NCBI RefSeq assembly: GCF_030270605.1
Contig: NZ_BSYJ01000003.1
Span: 372,001 to 436,000, forward strand
Direction: 5' to 3'
Origin: Biformimicrobium ophioploci
Lineage (GTDB): Bacteria; Pseudomonadota; Gammaproteobacteria; Pseudomonadales; Cellvibrionaceae
DNA length: 64,000 nt
In this document: one piece after another, positions 46,480 to 57,378 of the stretch
How positions within the stretch are numbered: position 1 is the stretch's first letter
Layout of the letters: each line of letters opens with the position of its first letter
The notes under the pieces: generated by a model
Databases searched by the model: none
Seen by the model: the letters and a program-made list of their open reading frames with translations, nothing else
What the model was told of the DNA's origin: nothing
Program-made: the position numbers and the translations under genes

Positions 46480-48345
46480 ATGGTGCTACTGCAAATTTCC
46501 GAACCCGGCCAGTCTCCTGAACCGCATGCGCGCAAGCGCGCGGTCGGCATTGACCTGGGCACAACCAACTCTCTGGTGGCCACCATCCTCGGCGATAGGC
46601 CGCGGGCAATGCCGGATGCTGCTGGCAAGGTGATCGTGCCCTCGGCTGTTCGATACACGTCCGATGGTGTGGAAGTCGGCGCGGAAGCGAAAGCCGGCGC
46701 TGCACAGGATCCGTACAACACCATCCTGTCTGTCAAGCGACTGATGGGACGCGGCCTTGCCGACGTCAAGAGTCTTGGCGAGCAGCTGCCATACCGGTTT
46801 GCGGCGGACAAGGGTGGAATGCCTTCCATCGAGACTTGCGCGGGCAAGGTCAATCCGGTGCAGGTTTCTGCTGAAATCCTCAAGGTGCTGGCCGCACGCG
46901 GTGAAGAGGAGCTCGGTGGCAAGCTCGACGGCGCCGTGATCACGGTGCCTGCCTATTTCGATGACGCGCAGCGCCAGGCAACCAAAGATGCGGCACGCCT
47001 GGCGGGATTGCACGTCCTGCGCCTGTTGAATGAGCCCACCGCTGCAGCGGTGGCTTATGGCCTGGACCGCGAAGGCGAGGGCGTGATTGCCGTCTACGAC
47101 CTTGGCGGCGGTACCTTTGATATCTCGATCCTGCACCTCACCAAGGGGGTGTTTGAGGTACTTTCCACTGGTGGTGACAGCGCACTCGGCGGCGATGATT
47201 TTGATCGCGCGATTGCCGGCTGGATTATCGAGCAGGCGGGTCTCGGCGTTGACCTGGACCCGGGCCAGCAGCGTCGGCTGCTGGACGCAGCCTGCGCGGC
47301 CAAGGAAGCCCTTGGCACGGAAGCTGAGGTGGATGTGTGTTTTGGCGATTGGCAGGGCACCCTCGACCGGGCGCTGATGGCTTCACTGCTCGATAGCCTG
47401 ATCGACAAGACCCTGCGAGCTTGCAAGCGTGCCCTGCGTGACGCGGGCAAGAAAGCTTCCGAAATTGACAATGTGGTCATGGTGGGCGGATCCACTCGAA
47501 CGCTGCGTGTGCGCGAGCGGGTGGCGGAATTTTTCGGGCGCGAGCCACTGACCGATATCGACCCGGACCAGGTGGTAGCGCTGGGTGCTGCGGTACAGGC
47601 GGATGTGCTGGTGGGCAACAAGTCCGGCGACGACATGCTGCTGCTGGATGTGATTCCGTTGTCCCTCGGACTGGAAACCATGGGTGGCCTCGCGGAAAAA
47701 GTGATTCATCGCAATACCACCATACCGGTCGCCAAGGCGCAGGAGTTCACCACCTTCAAGGACGGCCAGACCGCCATGTCCATTCACGTGGTGCAGGGCG
47801 AGCGCGAACTGGTTTCTGATTGCCGGTCCCTGGCGCGCTTCGAGCTGCGCGGCATCCCGCCGATGGTGGCCGGCGCGGCCCATGTGCGCGTGACCTTCCA
47901 GGTGGATGCCGATGGCCTGCTGTCCGTCAGTGCAGTAGAGAAGAGCAGCGGCGTGGCAGCAGAAGTGACGGTCAAGCCTTCCTACGGGCTCGACGACGAC
48001 ACCGTTGCGCAGATGCTGCGGGACTCCTACACCCACGCTGGCGACGATATGGCCGCACGCGCACTGCGAGAGGCGCAGGTCGAGGCCGAGCGTGTGCTGG
48101 AAGCGCTGATCGCGGCGCTCAGGGAGAATGGTGCCGAGCTGCTGAATGATGCCGAGCTGGCGGAACTGGAGCAGGGCATGCTCAAGCTGCAACAGGCGCA
48201 TAACAGCGGTGACGCTGACACTATCAACAATGAAATTGAAAAACTGAATGACCTGTCTGGTGAATTTGCCGCACGGCGCATGGATAGTTCCATCAAGCGC
48301 GCCATGGCCGGGCATTCCCTGGACGAATTTGAAGGCGGGGAGTAA
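46480..48345 (+). CDS. hscA: Fe-S chaperone HscA
   Basis: 621 residues, Hsp70 class. ATPase motifs [29 protein letters not shown] and [15 protein letters not shown]; a linker near [17 protein letters not shown]; then the substrate-binding domain. It binds the LPPVK loop of IscU and promotes cluster transfer. Confidence 0.96.
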   Translation: MVLLQISEPGQSPEPHARKRAVGIDLGTTNSLVATILGDRPRAMPDAAGKVIVPSAVRYTSDGVEVGAEAKAGAAQDPYNTILSVKRLMGRGLADVKSLGEQLPYRFAADKGGMPSIETCAGKVNPVQVSAEILKVLAARGEEELGGKLDGAVITVPAYFDDAQRQATKDAARLAGLHVLRLLNEPTAAAVAYGLDREGEGVIAVYDLGGGTFDISILHLTKGVFEVLSTGGDSALGGDDFDRAIAGWIIEQAGLGVDLDPGQQRRLLDAACAAKEALGTEAEVDVCFGDWQGTLDRALMASLLDSLIDKTLRACKRALRDAGKKASEIDNVVMVGGSTRTLRVRERVAEFFGREPLTDIDPDQVVALGAAVQADVLVGNKSGDDMLLLDVIPLSLGLETMGGLAEKVIHRNTTIPVAKAQEFTTFKDGQTAMSIHVVQGERELVSDCRSLARFELRGIPPMVAGAAHVRVTFQVDADGLLSVSAVEKSSGVAAEVTVKPSYGLDDDTVAQMLRDSYTHAGDDMAARALREAQVEAERVLEALIAALRENGAELLNDAELAELEQGMLKLQQAHNSGDADTINNEIEKLNDLSGEFAARRMDSSIKRAMAGHSLDEFEGGE

Positions 48346-48353
48346 CCAACGAC

Positions 48354-48692
48354 ATGCCGAAGATCGTATTTTTACCGCACGTGGAGCTGTGCCCGGAAGG
48401 CGCGGTAATCGAGGCCAGTAAAGGTGAGACTATCTGCGACGCCGCGCTGCGCAACGATATTGAAATCGAGCACGCCTGCGAGAAGTCCTGTGCCTGCACC
48501 ACCTGCCATGTCATCGTGCGCGAGGGTTTCGATACCCTGAATGAACTGGACGAGTTGGAAGAGGATCTGCTCGACAAGGCCTGGGGGCTGGAGCCGGACT
48601 CACGCCTGTCCTGCCAGGCGGTGGTGGCCGATGACGACCTGGTGGTGGAGATTCCGAAGTACACCATCAACCAGGTTTCCGAAAAGCATTAG
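48354..48692 (+). CDS. fdx: [2Fe-2S] ferredoxin of the Isc system
   Basis: 112 residues, adrenodoxin type. Ligands C42, C48, C51 (CEKSCACTTC) and C87 (LSCQAVV); C46 is the extra conserved Cys of Isc ferredoxins. It provides electrons for cluster assembly. 8 bases after hscA. Confidence 0.97.
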   Translation: MPKIVFLPHVELCPEGAVIEASKGETICDAALRNDIEIEHACEKSCACTTCHVIVREGFDTLNELDELEEDLLDKAWGLEPDSRLSCQAVVADDDLVVEIPKYTINQVSEKH

Positions 48693-48741
48693 GGAGAAGC
48701 TACCTTGCTCGTTGTGGCTGTGTATGCATGAGGGAAGCACA

Positions 48742-48942
48742 ATGGAACTGAAATGGACTGACATTCAGGATATCGCCATCGAATTGTCCGAGGCGCACCC
48801 GGATGTGGACCCGACTTACGTTAATTTTGTCGATCTGCGCAACTGGGTAATTGCGCTGGAAGGCTTCAACGACGACCCGGATCGCTGCGGCGAGAAGATT
48901 CTGGAAGCCATCCAGGCAGCCTGGATCGAAGAGCAGGACTGA
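48742..48942 (+). CDS. iscX: Fe-S assembly protein IscX
   Basis: 66 residues from ATG 48742 (MELKWTDIQDIAIEL...), with GAGGGAA upstream; the longer frame starting inside fdx is not real. Acidic small helical domain (DVDPTYVNFVDLRNWV). It binds IscS and iron and modulates cluster assembly. Last gene of the isc operon. Confidence 0.95.
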   Translation: MELKWTDIQDIAIELSEAHPDVDPTYVNFVDLRNWVIALEGFNDDPDRCGEKILEAIQAAWIEEQD

Positions 48943-48981
48943 ATCAGCGGGCTGCTACTGACCAGTCGGTTTTGCGAATAA

Positions 48982-49010
48982 TTTATAGTCAGAGGAATAT
49001 CGCGTATAAT
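48982..49010 (+). promoter_or_regulatory. ndk promoter
   Basis: TTTATA (48982-48987), 17 bases, TATAAT (49005-49010), then a GC-only discriminator GCGCGCCCCC typical of stringently controlled growth genes. The predicted start near 49017 leaves a leader of about 190 bases before ndk. Confidence 0.65.
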
Positions 49011-49071
49011 GCGCGCCCCCGTGGCGCCCTGTGTACAAAAAATAGACGCAGCGCGTGGTGACACGGCAAGT

Positions 49072-49183
49072 TACAGGGGGGTTGTCCGGCAGGGCAGCCC
49101 CCTTAATCTTTCGGATGCCGGCAGATTCGTGACCGGCGAGCCGAAAAGTTGATGACCCGTTTTGCAGAGTGTTTTTGCAAAAC
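49072..49183 (+). other. Structured 5' leader of ndk
   Basis: Within the leader AGGGGGG...GCCCCCTT (49073-49105) and GTTTTGCA/TGCAAAAC (49159-49166/49176-49183, 9-base loop) can pair. The first is followed by AATCTTT and resembles a weak attenuator. No known riboswitch is recognised. Confidence 0.4.
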
Positions 49184-49210
49184 CCAACCTTAAGGAATTG
49201 GAGAATTTCC

Positions 49211-49636
49211 ATGGCAGTAGAACGCACCCTGTCCATCATCAAGCCGGACGCAGTAGCCAAGAACGTGATCGGCGAGATCGAAACCCGTTTCGAGAAAGCG
49301 GGCCTGAAGATCGTTGCCATGAAGATGGTGCAGCTGTCCCAAGAAAAAGCTGAAGGCTTTTACGCTGAGCACAAGGAGCGCCCGTTCTTCGGCGCACTGG
49401 TTGAGTTCATGACTTCTGGCCCGGTTGTTGTTCAGGTGCTGGAAGGTGAAGGCGCAATCCTGAAGAATCGCGAGCTGATGGGTGCCACCAACCCGAAAGA
49501 AGCTGACGCCGGCACCATCCGTGCTGACTTCGCTGACAGCATCGATGCGAATGCTGTTCACGGTTCTGACTCTGCAACTTCCGCCGAGCGTGAAGTGGCT
49601 TACTTCTTCTCTGCTGAAGAAATCTGCGCGCGTTAA
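49211..49636 (+). CDS. ndk: Nucleoside diphosphate kinase
   Basis: 141 residues from ATG 49211, the family length. [15 protein letters not shown] is the signature; the active His is in [16 protein letters not shown]. It balances NTP pools by transferring the gamma-phosphate. It appears to have its own promoter and a hairpin after it. Confidence 0.97.
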   Translation: MAVERTLSIIKPDAVAKNVIGEIETRFEKAGLKIVAMKMVQLSQEKAEGFYAEHKERPFFGALVEFMTSGPVVVQVLEGEGAILKNRELMGATNPKEADAGTIRADFADSIDANAVHGSDSATSAEREVAYFFSAEEICAR

Positions 49637-49649
49637 TTCGTGCGTACCC

Positions 49650-49682
49650 GGAAGCGGCTTTCCCGTCAGTGGAGCCGCTTCC
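49650..49682 (+). terminator. Hairpin after ndk (possible terminator)
   Basis: A perfect 10-base stem, GGAAGCGGCT (49650-49659) with AGCCGCTTCC (49673-49682), and a 13-base loop. Only GCTTT follows, so termination may be partial, which would let ndk transcripts enter rlmN. Confidence 0.5.
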
Positions 49683-49764
49683 GCTTTCGCGCTCCTTCGG
49701 GCGTGAAAACCCCTGATACTGCCGTTTCCTGCGATGTATGCAAGATATACGAGAGAGTGATTCC

Positions 49765-50928
49765 ATGACCGAAGCACAGACCGTCAACCCGAACCAGCAA
49801 AAGGCAAACCTGCTCGGCATGTCCCTGGACAAGCTGAAGGTGTTCTTTTCTGAGTTGGGAGAAAAGCCGTTCCGTGCTGTGCAGGTGCTCAAGTGGATTC
49901 ACCAGTACGGCGCCGATGACTTTGAGCAGATGAGCAACGTCAGCAAGGCGCTGCGGGCGAAGTTGTCCGAAGTGGCGGAGATCCGTCCGCCGGAAGTGCT
50001 GCAACAGCTCGATTCTGCCGATGGCACACGCAAGTGGCTGATCCGTGTGGATGGCGGCAGTGCAGTGGAAACCGTCTATATCCCTGATGGCGACCGCGGT
50101 ACCCTGTGTGTTTCCTCGCAGGTGGGCTGTTCTCTGGATTGCAGCTTCTGCTCCACCGGCAAGCAGGGCTTCAACCGCGACCTGAGCGCGGCCGAGATTA
50201 TTGGCCAGGTATGGATCGCCTGTAAGTCATTCGGGCAGCTGGAGGCCAATGGCCCACGCAAGGTCACCAATGTGGTGATGATGGGTATGGGCGAGCCGCT
50301 GCTGAACTTCGACAATGTCGTGGACTCCATGAACCTGATGATGGAGGACAATGCCTACGGCATTTCCAAGCGTCGCGTGACCCTTTCCACATCCGGCGTG
50401 GTGCCGGCCCTGGATCGCCTGGCAGAGGTGACCGATGTGAGCCTGGCCATCTCCCTGCACGCACCCAACGACGCGCTGCGCAACGAGCTGGTGCCGATCA
50501 ACAAGAAGTACCCGATCGCGATGTTGCTGGACAGCGCCAAGCGCTATATCGACAAGATGCCCGACCAGCGCCGCAAGATGACCATCGAGTACACGTTGAT
50601 CAAGGAGGTCAATGACCGCCCCGAGCACGCCCATCAGCTGGCTGAGCTGTTGAAGGATGTGCCGGTAAAGATTAATCTCATACCGTTTAACCCGTTCGAC
50701 CTGTCTGATTACGAGCGGGTTAGCAACAACGCGCTGCATCGTTTCCAGAAAATTCTGGTGGATAAGGGCTTCATCGTTACGGTCCGCACCACCCGCGGTG
50801 ACGACATCGATGCCGCCTGTGGCCAGCTGGCGGGCTCGGTCAACGACCGTACCCGACGCAGTGAGCGCTACCGTGCGCAGCGCGATGACCGCGATCTGGA
50901 GCAGCCGGTAAGGCTGATTGGTTCCTGA
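49765..50928 (+). CDS. rlmN: 23S rRNA/tRNA adenine-C2 methyltransferase RlmN
   Basis: 387 residues from ATG 49765, chosen for GAGAGAG seven bases upstream; ATG 49738 is in frame but less favoured. Radical SAM motif CSLDCSFC (C122, C126, C129). [14 protein letters not shown] is the conserved follower, and the C-terminal catalytic Cys is in [11 protein letters not shown]. It methylates A2503 of 23S rRNA and A37 of some tRNAs, which ties it to Fe-S supply from the isc operon upstream. Confidence 0.96.
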   Translation: MTEAQTVNPNQQKANLLGMSLDKLKVFFSELGEKPFRAVQVLKWIHQYGADDFEQMSNVSKALRAKLSEVAEIRPPEVLQQLDSADGTRKWLIRVDGGSAVETVYIPDGDRGTLCVSSQVGCSLDCSFCSTGKQGFNRDLSAAEIIGQVWIACKSFGQLEANGPRKVTNVVMMGMGEPLLNFDNVVDSMNLMMEDNAYGISKRRVTLSTSGVVPALDRLAEVTDVSLAISLHAPNDALRNELVPINKKYPIAMLLDSAKRYIDKMPDQRRKMTIEYTLIKEVNDRPEHAHQLAELLKDVPVKINLIPFNPFDLSDYERVSNNALHRFQKILVDKGFIVTVRTTRGDDIDAACGQLAGSVNDRTRRSERYRAQRDDRDLEQPVRLIGS

Positions 50929-51002
50929 GGGGCCGGGTCGCAAAACAACAATAAGCAGTTTGAATCCGGGGGCAGAAGGCCCCCTGCAGCAGGGTATCGA
51001 TA

Positions 51003-51794
51003 ATGTTCTCAACGGCCGGTTTTGCGCACGCTGGACGACTCCTCACTTTAATGTTTTTCAGTGCCGTTCTGGCCGGCTGCGTCACCACCGGGGACCTGGA
51101 GCCCCGACGCAAGCCGGTTGATCTGGACCAGGCCCAGGAAAAACATGTGGAAATGGGCCTGCGTTACCTCCAGGCAAATAACCGCGATTCCGCCCGCTAC
51201 CACTTTCAGGAGGCGCTGAAGCTGGACAAGCGTGACCCTGCTGCGATGCATGGCTTTGCACTTGTGTACCAGGCCGAGGGTGAAAAAGAAGTCGCGGAAC
51301 AGTTTTTCAAGAAGGCCCTGCGGGCCGATTCCCGTTTCTCCATGGCGCGTGTCAACTACGGCGTGTTCCTGTACGGGCAGGGCCGCTTTGAAGATGCCTA
51401 CGAGCAATTCAGGAAAGCCTCCGATGACCTGGATTACAATCGCCGCTCGTTTGCCCTGACCAATCTGGGCCGCAGTGCGCTCAAGCTGGGCAACCGCGAG
51501 CGCGCCGAGGGTGCTTTCACCAAGGCGCTGGCGCTGGACCCCGGCCTGACCATGGCGCTGATTGAGATGGCCGAGCTGAAATTTGAAGATGGCGCTTACT
51601 CTCTGGCCAAGCGCTACCTGGACCAGTTCAACCGCGCGAGCCGCCCCACCCCGAGATCGCTTCTGATCGGTATCAGGATCGAGCAGATATTCGGCAATCG
51701 CGACCGCGAAGCCAGTTATGCGCTGGCACTGAAGAATCTGTACCCCTACTCGCAGGAAAACCTGGAATACCAGAGATCGAAGAACAATGACTGA
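51003..51794 (+). CDS. pilW: Type IV pilus biogenesis/stability lipoprotein PilW (PilF)
   Basis: 263 residues. A lipobox VLAGC at C26 is followed by tetratricopeptide repeats (e.g. HVEMGLRYLQANNRDSARYH and FALTNLGRSALKLGNRERAE). It is an outer-membrane pilotin-like protein that stabilises the PilQ secretin. Its position between rlmN and rodZ is conserved. The stop overlaps the rodZ start by 8 bases. Confidence 0.92.
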   Translation: MFSTAGFAHAGRLLTLMFFSAVLAGCVTTGDLEPRRKPVDLDQAQEKHVEMGLRYLQANNRDSARYHFQEALKLDKRDPAAMHGFALVYQAEGEKEVAEQFFKKALRADSRFSMARVNYGVFLYGQGRFEDAYEQFRKASDDLDYNRRSFALTNLGRSALKLGNRERAEGAFTKALALDPGLTMALIEMAELKFEDGAYSLAKRYLDQFNRASRPTPRSLLIGIRIEQIFGNRDREASYALALKNLYPYSQENLEYQRSKNND

Positions 51795-52854
51795 TAGCGA
51801 GATGGTTGTCGCAGATATTGCGACCGCGGGTGCGGCAGAGTCCCCTGCAGACGACGCTCATGACCCGACTCCAGGTACGCAGCTGCGCCGCCTGCGCGAG
51901 GCGGCCGGTGTCTCCCGCGAGCAGTTGGCCAAGATCCTGTGTGTGACCCCCACCGTGTTGTCACAGCTGGAATCCGACCAGTATGAGCGCCTCGCGGGTT
52001 TCACCTATGTGCGCGGGTACCTGCGTAGTGCCTGCAAGTATCTGGAAGCCGATCCAGCCCCCTTGCTGGCCGGCCTGGAAGGCTACAGCCGGGAGGAAGT
52101 GGAGTCGCGCAAGGTTGTGGAAAGCGCGCGTGCGGCTGGTGGGAAAAGCGGGCTGGGCAGCGGCCTGTTGCTGCTGCTCGCCGGGTTGTTGATTGCCGGT
52201 TTCTGGTGGAGTACCGCGCGTGAGATGGCCCCGCCACAGGCGCTGCCGGATTCCGCCGCTGACGAGAGCCTTGAGCAAGTCTCTGCTGAGCGGGACAGTC
52301 CGCTGGCGGTGGAGTCTGTCCAGCGTGAAGCGGTGCTGGAAATACCCCCGGTAACGGATGCCGAGCTGGGTGCCCTGGCACTGGAACCAGAGGAGGAGCT
52401 GGCCGAAGCGCTGCCGGCCGCGCGCGAAACTGCCTCGGTGGTGGCGGCACCAGAAGCCGAGCCTGTGATCGAGCCCGGCTATCGGGAGCAAACGCCGGCT
52501 GAAGCACGGGTGGTTCCGGTGGTGGTTGCGGCCCCGGCTGAGCAGCAGTCGGCGACAGTATCAGCCGCAGTGCCCGCCACAGGGTCGGCCGCGGAGACCC
52601 GTACAGAGATCGCCGCAGGCGACCTGCAGCTCAGCTTCTCGGACGAGTGCTGGCTAGAGGTCAGTGATGCACAGGGCCAGGTGCTGCTGGAAGGGATCAG
52701 GAATGCCGGCGACAGCGTCACCCTGCAGGGACAGGCGCCCTATACGCTCAAGTTGGGCCATGCCGCGGTGGTCACGGCCATATATCGCGGCAGTGTGGTT
52801 GATGTGGCACCCCGACCGGGGCGTCGTACCCGAACCCTGACCGTTGGTAACTGA
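51787..52854 (+). CDS. rodZ: Cell-shape protein RodZ (HTH, single TM, DUF4115)
   Basis: 355 residues. A cytoplasmic HTH domain at ~28-95 (LRRLREAAGVSREQLAKIL, YVRGYLRSACKYLEADP); one TM helix ~120-140 (GLLLLLAGLLIAGFWW); a long Ala/Glu/Pro-rich linker; a beta-rich periplasmic DUF4115 domain at the C terminus (FSDECWLEVSDAQGQVLLEG). It links MreB to the cell-wall synthesis machine. Overlaps pilW. Confidence 0.93.
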   Translation: MTDSEMVVADIATAGAAESPADDAHDPTPGTQLRRLREAAGVSREQLAKILCVTPTVLSQLESDQYERLAGFTYVRGYLRSACKYLEADPAPLLAGLEGYSREEVESRKVVESARAAGGKSGLGSGLLLLLAGLLIAGFWWSTAREMAPPQALPDSAADESLEQVSAERDSPLAVESVQREAVLEIPPVTDAELGALALEPEEELAEALPAARETASVVAAPEAEPVIEPGYREQTPAEARVVPVVVAAPAEQQSATVSAAVPATGSAAETRTEIAAGDLQLSFSDECWLEVSDAQGQVLLEGIRNAGDSVTLQGQAPYTLKLGHAAVVTAIYRGSVVDVAPRPGRRTRTLTVGN

Positions 52855-52943
52855 TCGCTATCGCGGGGGCGCCCATAGCCGCCGCGACCCATCCCCTCTA
52901 TAATCCGCCCCTGAAAAATCGTTGAGCCTGTTTCAGGAGTCCC

Positions 52944-54056
52944 ATGCAGTTTGAATCGCCCATTGTTCGGCGCAAATCCCGCAAGATCTGGGTTGGCAAG
53001 GTCCCGGTAGGTGGCGATGCACCGATTTCCGTGCAGAGCATGACCAATACCGACACCTGCGATGTCGCCGCTACGGTTGAGCAGATTCGCCGGCTGGAAG
53101 CGGCCGGCGCGGATATTGTGCGCGTGTCGGTGCCGACCATGGATGCGGCAGAGGCCTTCGGGGCCATTCGCCAGCAGGTGTCAGTGCCGCTGGTGGCCGA
53201 TATCCACTTCGACTACCGCATCGCACTGCGTGTCGCCGACCTGGGCGTGGATTGCCTGCGCATCAACCCGGGCAATATCGGCCGTGAAAAGCGTATTCGC
53301 GCGGTGGTAGACAAGGCGCGTGACCTGAACATCCCGATCCGTATCGGGGTCAACGGTGGGTCGCTGGAAAAGGATCTGCAGAAAAAATACGGTGAGCCGA
53401 CCCCGGATGCACTGGTCGAGTCGGCCATGCGTCACGTCGATTACCTGGACCAGTACGATTTCCAGAACTTCAAGGTCAGCGTCAAGGCCTCGGACATCTT
53501 CATGGCGACCGCGGCCTACCGCAAGCTGGCCACCCAGATCGAGCAGCCGCTGCACCTCGGCATCACTGAGGCCGGTGGCCTGCGCGGCGGTACGGTCAAG
53601 TCCGCAGTCGGGCTGGGCGCGCTGCTGCTGGACGGTATTGGCGATACCCTGCGTATCTCCCTGGCCGCTGATCCGGTCGAGGAAGTGAAGGTCGGTTGGG
53701 ATTTGCTGAAGAGCCTGCGCCTGCGCTCGAAAGGGGTGAACTTTATTGCCTGCCCCAGCTGCTCGCGCCAGAACTTCGATGTGGTCAAGACCATGAATGA
53801 GCTGGAGACGCGTCTTGAGGACGTGACCACCCCGCTGGATGTGGCGGTGATCGGCTGTATCGTGAACGGCCCGGGTGAGGCCAAAGAGGCGGATATCGGC
53901 CTGGCCGGGGGCACTCCGAGCCACGCCATCTATATCGATGGTCAGCCGGATCACAAGCTCAAGAGCGAGACCCTGGTGGATGACCTGGAGCGCCTGATTC
54001 GCGCGCGTGCGGCAGCCAAGGAAGAGCAGGAAAAGGACCTGATCGCCAAGGCCTGA
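52944..54056 (+). CDS. ispG: 4-hydroxy-3-methylbut-2-en-1-yl diphosphate synthase
   Basis: 370 residues. TIM-barrel start ([19 protein letters not shown]); the [4Fe-4S] ligands are in [12 protein letters not shown] and [17 protein letters not shown]. The penultimate step of the MEP isoprenoid route, reducing MEcPP to HMBPP. Another Fe-S enzyme close to isc. Confidence 0.97.
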   Translation: MQFESPIVRRKSRKIWVGKVPVGGDAPISVQSMTNTDTCDVAATVEQIRRLEAAGADIVRVSVPTMDAAEAFGAIRQQVSVPLVADIHFDYRIALRVADLGVDCLRINPGNIGREKRIRAVVDKARDLNIPIRIGVNGGSLEKDLQKKYGEPTPDALVESAMRHVDYLDQYDFQNFKVSVKASDIFMATAAYRKLATQIEQPLHLGITEAGGLRGGTVKSAVGLGALLLDGIGDTLRISLAADPVEEVKVGWDLLKSLRLRSKGVNFIACPSCSRQNFDVVKTMNELETRLEDVTTPLDVAVIGCIVNGPGEAKEADIGLAGGTPSHAIYIDGQPDHKLKSETLVDDLERLIRARAAAKEEQEKDLIAKA

Positions 54057-54115
54057 ACCGCGGCAGAGGCCCGGCGTTCAGGCGCCGGGGCAAGGAATTA
54101 GAGTAAGGAACAACA

Positions 54116-55390
54116 TTGAAAGAGTTATCTGCCATCAAGGGCATGAACGACCTGACACCGGAGCGCTCTCCGGTCTGGCAGTACGTTGAGAGCGTCGTGA
54201 CCGATGTTTTCGGCCGCTACGGATATAGCGAGATCCGTTTCCCTATTCTCGAGCAGACCCAGCTGTTTGCGCGTGCCGTGGGTGAAGCCACGGACATCGT
54301 CGAGAAAGAGATGTACACCTTTGAGGACAAGGGTGGACGCAGCGTGACCATGCGCCCGGAGGGAACGGCAGGTTGCGTGCGTGCCTGCCAGGAAAACGGC
54401 CTGTTGCACAACCAGACCCAGCGCCTCTGGTACATGGGCCCGATGTTCCGTTACGAGAAGCCGCAAAAAGGCCGCCTGCGCCAGTTCCATCAGTTCGGTG
54501 TCGAGGTATTCGGCATCGACACGCCGGACGCGGATGCTGAAATCCTGATGCTGAGCGCCCGCCTGTGGCAGGAGCTCGGCATTGACCAGCATGTATCGCT
54601 GCAGATCAACTCGCTGGGCTCGGCCGAAAGCCGCGCAGCCTATCGCGAGGCGCTGGTCGCCTACCTGACCGCGCACAAGGATGAACTCGACGGGGACAGC
54701 CAGCGTCGCCTGGACAAGAACCCTCTTAGAATTCTCGATAGCAAGAGCGAGCAGACCCAGTCGATTCTCGCTTCTGCACCATCCCTGCTGGATTTCCTCG
54801 ATGAGGAATCGAAGGCACATTTCGAGCAGCTCAAGGCCATGCTGGACGCCGCCGGAATCGCCTATGAGGTGAATCCGCGTCTGGTGCGGGGGCTGGACTA
54901 CTATGGCAAGACCGTGTTCGAGTGGGTGACCGAAAGCCTCGGCGCCCAGGGCACTGTCTGTGGTGGCGGCCGCTATGATGGCCTGGTCGAGCAGCTGGGC
55001 GGCAAGCCGACCTGTGCTGTAGGCTTCGGCCTGGGGATCGAGCGCCTGGTGCTGATGCTGGAAACCCTGGAAATGATTCCCGAGGGTATCGAGTGCCAGG
55101 TCGATGCGTACCTTGTTGCTGTTGGTAATGTGCAGGCTGAGGCCTTTGCCATCGCGGAAAACCTGCGTTCGGAACTGCCGTGGCTACGGCTGCTGGTGCA
55201 CTGTGGCGGAGGCAGCTTCAAGAGCCAGATGAAGAAAGCTGACAAGAGCGGCGCCGATGTCGCCCTGATCCTTGGCGAGAATGAAGTCGCCGAGGGCAAT
55301 ATCGGGGTCAAGTTCCTGCGCAGTGATGAGGCTCAGGCATCGGTCGGGATTGCCGAGCTGGCAGATTTCCTGCGTAGCGGTACCGAGTAA
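54116..55390 (+). CDS. hisS: Histidine--tRNA ligase
   Basis: 424 residues from a TTG start with AAGGA eight bases upstream; [15 protein letters not shown] is the usual N terminus, so the rare start is credible. Class II motif 2 is [21 protein letters not shown], and the HisRS-specific motifs [15 protein letters not shown] and [14 protein letters not shown] follow. The anticodon-binding domain is C-terminal. Confidence 0.96.
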   Translation: MKELSAIKGMNDLTPERSPVWQYVESVVTDVFGRYGYSEIRFPILEQTQLFARAVGEATDIVEKEMYTFEDKGGRSVTMRPEGTAGCVRACQENGLLHNQTQRLWYMGPMFRYEKPQKGRLRQFHQFGVEVFGIDTPDADAEILMLSARLWQELGIDQHVSLQINSLGSAESRAAYREALVAYLTAHKDELDGDSQRRLDKNPLRILDSKSEQTQSILASAPSLLDFLDEESKAHFEQLKAMLDAAGIAYEVNPRLVRGLDYYGKTVFEWVTESLGAQGTVCGGGRYDGLVEQLGGKPTCAVGFGLGIERLVLMLETLEMIPEGIECQVDAYLVAVGNVQAEAFAIAENLRSELPWLRLLVHCGGGSFKSQMKKADKSGADVALILGENEVAEGNIGVKFLRSDEAQASVGIAELADFLRSGTE

Positions 55391-55459
55391 ACCTTTTCTG
55401 CAAAAGCGCCGGATGTTGCGGCGTCAAGATAAAAATAGTGGAAGTGATTGGAGTAAAAA

Positions 55460-56164
55460 GTGGCTGACCATCTTACAGAAGAAGAACAAATTGAAACGCT
55501 AAAGCGCTGGTGGAACGAGAACGGCCGTAGTGTTGTCTTTGGTGTAGTGCTCGCGCTGGCAGGTTATTTCGGTTACCAGGGCTGGCAGAAGCATGAGCGC
55601 ACCCAGGCGGAAACCGCTTCCAACCTCTACCAGCAATTTACCCGCGGCATTGAGTCTGCCGGGCAGGGCGGGGAGTCTGGCGACGCAACCCGTATCGCCG
55701 CGGAACTCAAGCAGCAGTTCGGGGATCGAATTTACGCAAGCCAGGCAGCTTTGACCCTGGCGGGCCAGGCCGCCCAGGCCAATGACCTGGAAACCGCTGT
55801 GCGCGAGCTCCAGTGGGTGGTGGATAACGGCTCGGAAGAAGTATTGAAGCTGGTTGCCAAGCGCCGCCTGGCTTCAGCGCTTGCCGGCCGTGGCGAACTG
55901 GACCAGGCGCTAGCGCTGGTTCAGGGCGACGTACCTGAGTCCTTTACCGCCCTGTACGCGGAAACCCGCGGCGATATTCTCGCGCGCCAGGGCAAGGTCC
56001 GTGAGGCGCGTGCCGCTTACCAGCTGGCACTGGACAAGCTGCTGCCAGCCCAGGCGAACAGCGCGCAGCTGATCGAGTTGAAGATCAAGGGCCTGGGTGA
56101 GGGCGCCACTGACGGTGCCGCAACGGATGAAGAATCAACGGAGTCGGCCAAGGAATCCGAATAA
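55460..56164 (+). CDS. yfgM: YfgM-like inner membrane TPR protein (ancillary SecYEG/periplasmic chaperone network)
   Basis: 234 residues from a GTG start with GGAG upstream. Short cytoplasmic N terminus (LTEEEQIETLKRWWNENGRS), a TM helix ~24-40 (VVFGVVLALAGYFGYQGW), then a periplasmic TPR_21 domain. In E. coli YfgM works with PpiD at the translocon. Its stop shares bases with the bamB start (TAATG). Confidence 0.93.
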   Translation: MADHLTEEEQIETLKRWWNENGRSVVFGVVLALAGYFGYQGWQKHERTQAETASNLYQQFTRGIESAGQGGESGDATRIAAELKQQFGDRIYASQAALTLAGQAAQANDLETAVRELQWVVDNGSEEVLKLVAKRRLASALAGRGELDQALALVQGDVPESFTALYAETRGDILARQGKVREARAAYQLALDKLLPAQANSAQLIELKIKGLGEGATDGAATDEESTESAKESE

Positions 56165-57321
56165 TGACAAACTCCCTGAAACAACTGGGTGTATTGCTGC
56201 TGGCATTGGCCATTGCAGCCTGTTCCTCCAACAAGGAAAAAGAAAATACTGACCCGGTACCCTTGCCGAGCATCCAGGAATCCCGCTTCCTGGAAACGCT
56301 CTGGAAGACGAAGGTGGGCGATATTGATACGGCGCGTTACGCGATGCTGCGCCCGGCCATTTCCGACAGCAACATCTATGTCGCCGACAGCGATGGTCGC
56401 GTGATGGCGCTGAATCGTTTCGACGGCGAGCGTGTCTGGCGTGTGGACCTCGGCCAGGATATTGGCGGCGGTGTCGGTTACGGCGATGGCGTTGTGGTGG
56501 TTGCCTCCTACAACGGTGAAGTGATTGGTGTCGACTCCGGCAATGGCGCCGTGCTGTGGCGCGCCCAGCTGTCGAGCGAGGTGCTGTCTGCACCGGCAGT
56601 GGCTTCCGGTATCGTGGTGGTACAGACACTGGACGGTAAAGTGCTCGGCCTTCAGGCCCAGAGCGGTACCGTTGAGTGGCGCTATGCGGCCAACATGCCG
56701 GTACTCACGCTGCGCGGTACCAGCTCCCCGGTGGTCTCGGCAGATACCGTTATTGCTGCACTGGATAACGGCAAGTTGGTGGGGCTCGGCCTGTACGATG
56801 GCGTCTTGCGCTGGGAACAGCGTGTGGCTGTTGCGCAGGGCACTTCAGAGCTTGAACGTGTGATCGATATTGACGGTGTGCCGGTTGTTCGTGGTGACCT
56901 GGTTTTTGCCGCCAGTTACCAGGGCCGGGTTGCTGCCTTGTCACGGGACGGTGGTCGTGGCCTGTGGGCACGTGACGCTTCAACCCACCATAGCGTTGCT
57001 GTCGGGGCGGGCAATGTATACTTGAGTGGAGCGGACGGCACAGTCAGCGCCTTCAATGTACGCGATGGCCAGGTGCTCTGGAGCAACGATCAGCTGCTGC
57101 GCCGGCAGCTCAGTGGCCCCGCGTTTCTTGACGACACCATTGTTGTCGGTGACCTGGACGGATACCTGCACCTGCTGGATCCGGTCAGCGGTCGCCTGCT
57201 CGGGCGCGAGAAAGTCGGGGGGGACCCGCTGCGGATTCCGCTGCAGGCGGAAAGCGGTGTGCTCTATGTGCTTGGCGATGACGGCAAGCTGACGGCACTA
57301 CGGGTCGTTACCTCGGGATAA
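56164..57321 (+). CDS. bamB: Outer membrane assembly lipoprotein BamB
   Basis: 385 residues. Lipobox AIAACSS with C20; then an eight-bladed PQQ-like propeller (VYVADSDGRVMALNRFDGERVWRV-like repeats, e.g. NIYVADSDGRVMALNRFDG). A part of the BAM complex that inserts outer-membrane proteins through BamA. Between yfgM and der as in other gammaproteobacteria. Confidence 0.95.
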   Translation: MTNSLKQLGVLLLALAIAACSSNKEKENTDPVPLPSIQESRFLETLWKTKVGDIDTARYAMLRPAISDSNIYVADSDGRVMALNRFDGERVWRVDLGQDIGGGVGYGDGVVVVASYNGEVIGVDSGNGAVLWRAQLSSEVLSAPAVASGIVVVQTLDGKVLGLQAQSGTVEWRYAANMPVLTLRGTSSPVVSADTVIAALDNGKLVGLGLYDGVLRWEQRVAVAQGTSELERVIDIDGVPVVRGDLVFAASYQGRVAALSRDGGRGLWARDASTHHSVAVGAGNVYLSGADGTVSAFNVRDGQVLWSNDQLLRRQLSGPAFLDDTIVVGDLDGYLHLLDPVSGRLLGREKVGGDPLRIPLQAESGVLYVLGDDGKLTALRVVTSG

Positions 57322-57344
57322 TCCCGCAAAGGTAACCCGCTGTA

Positions 57345-57375
57345 GCCGCCCGCTTTATGCGGGCGGTTCTGTTTC
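57345..57375 (+). terminator. Terminator after bamB
   Basis: CCGCCCGC-TTTAT-GCGGGCGG stem (8 bases) followed by TTCTGTTTCTG, 24 bases after the bamB stop. A plausible end of the hisS-yfgM-bamB unit. Confidence 0.7.
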
Positions 57376-57378
57376 TGT

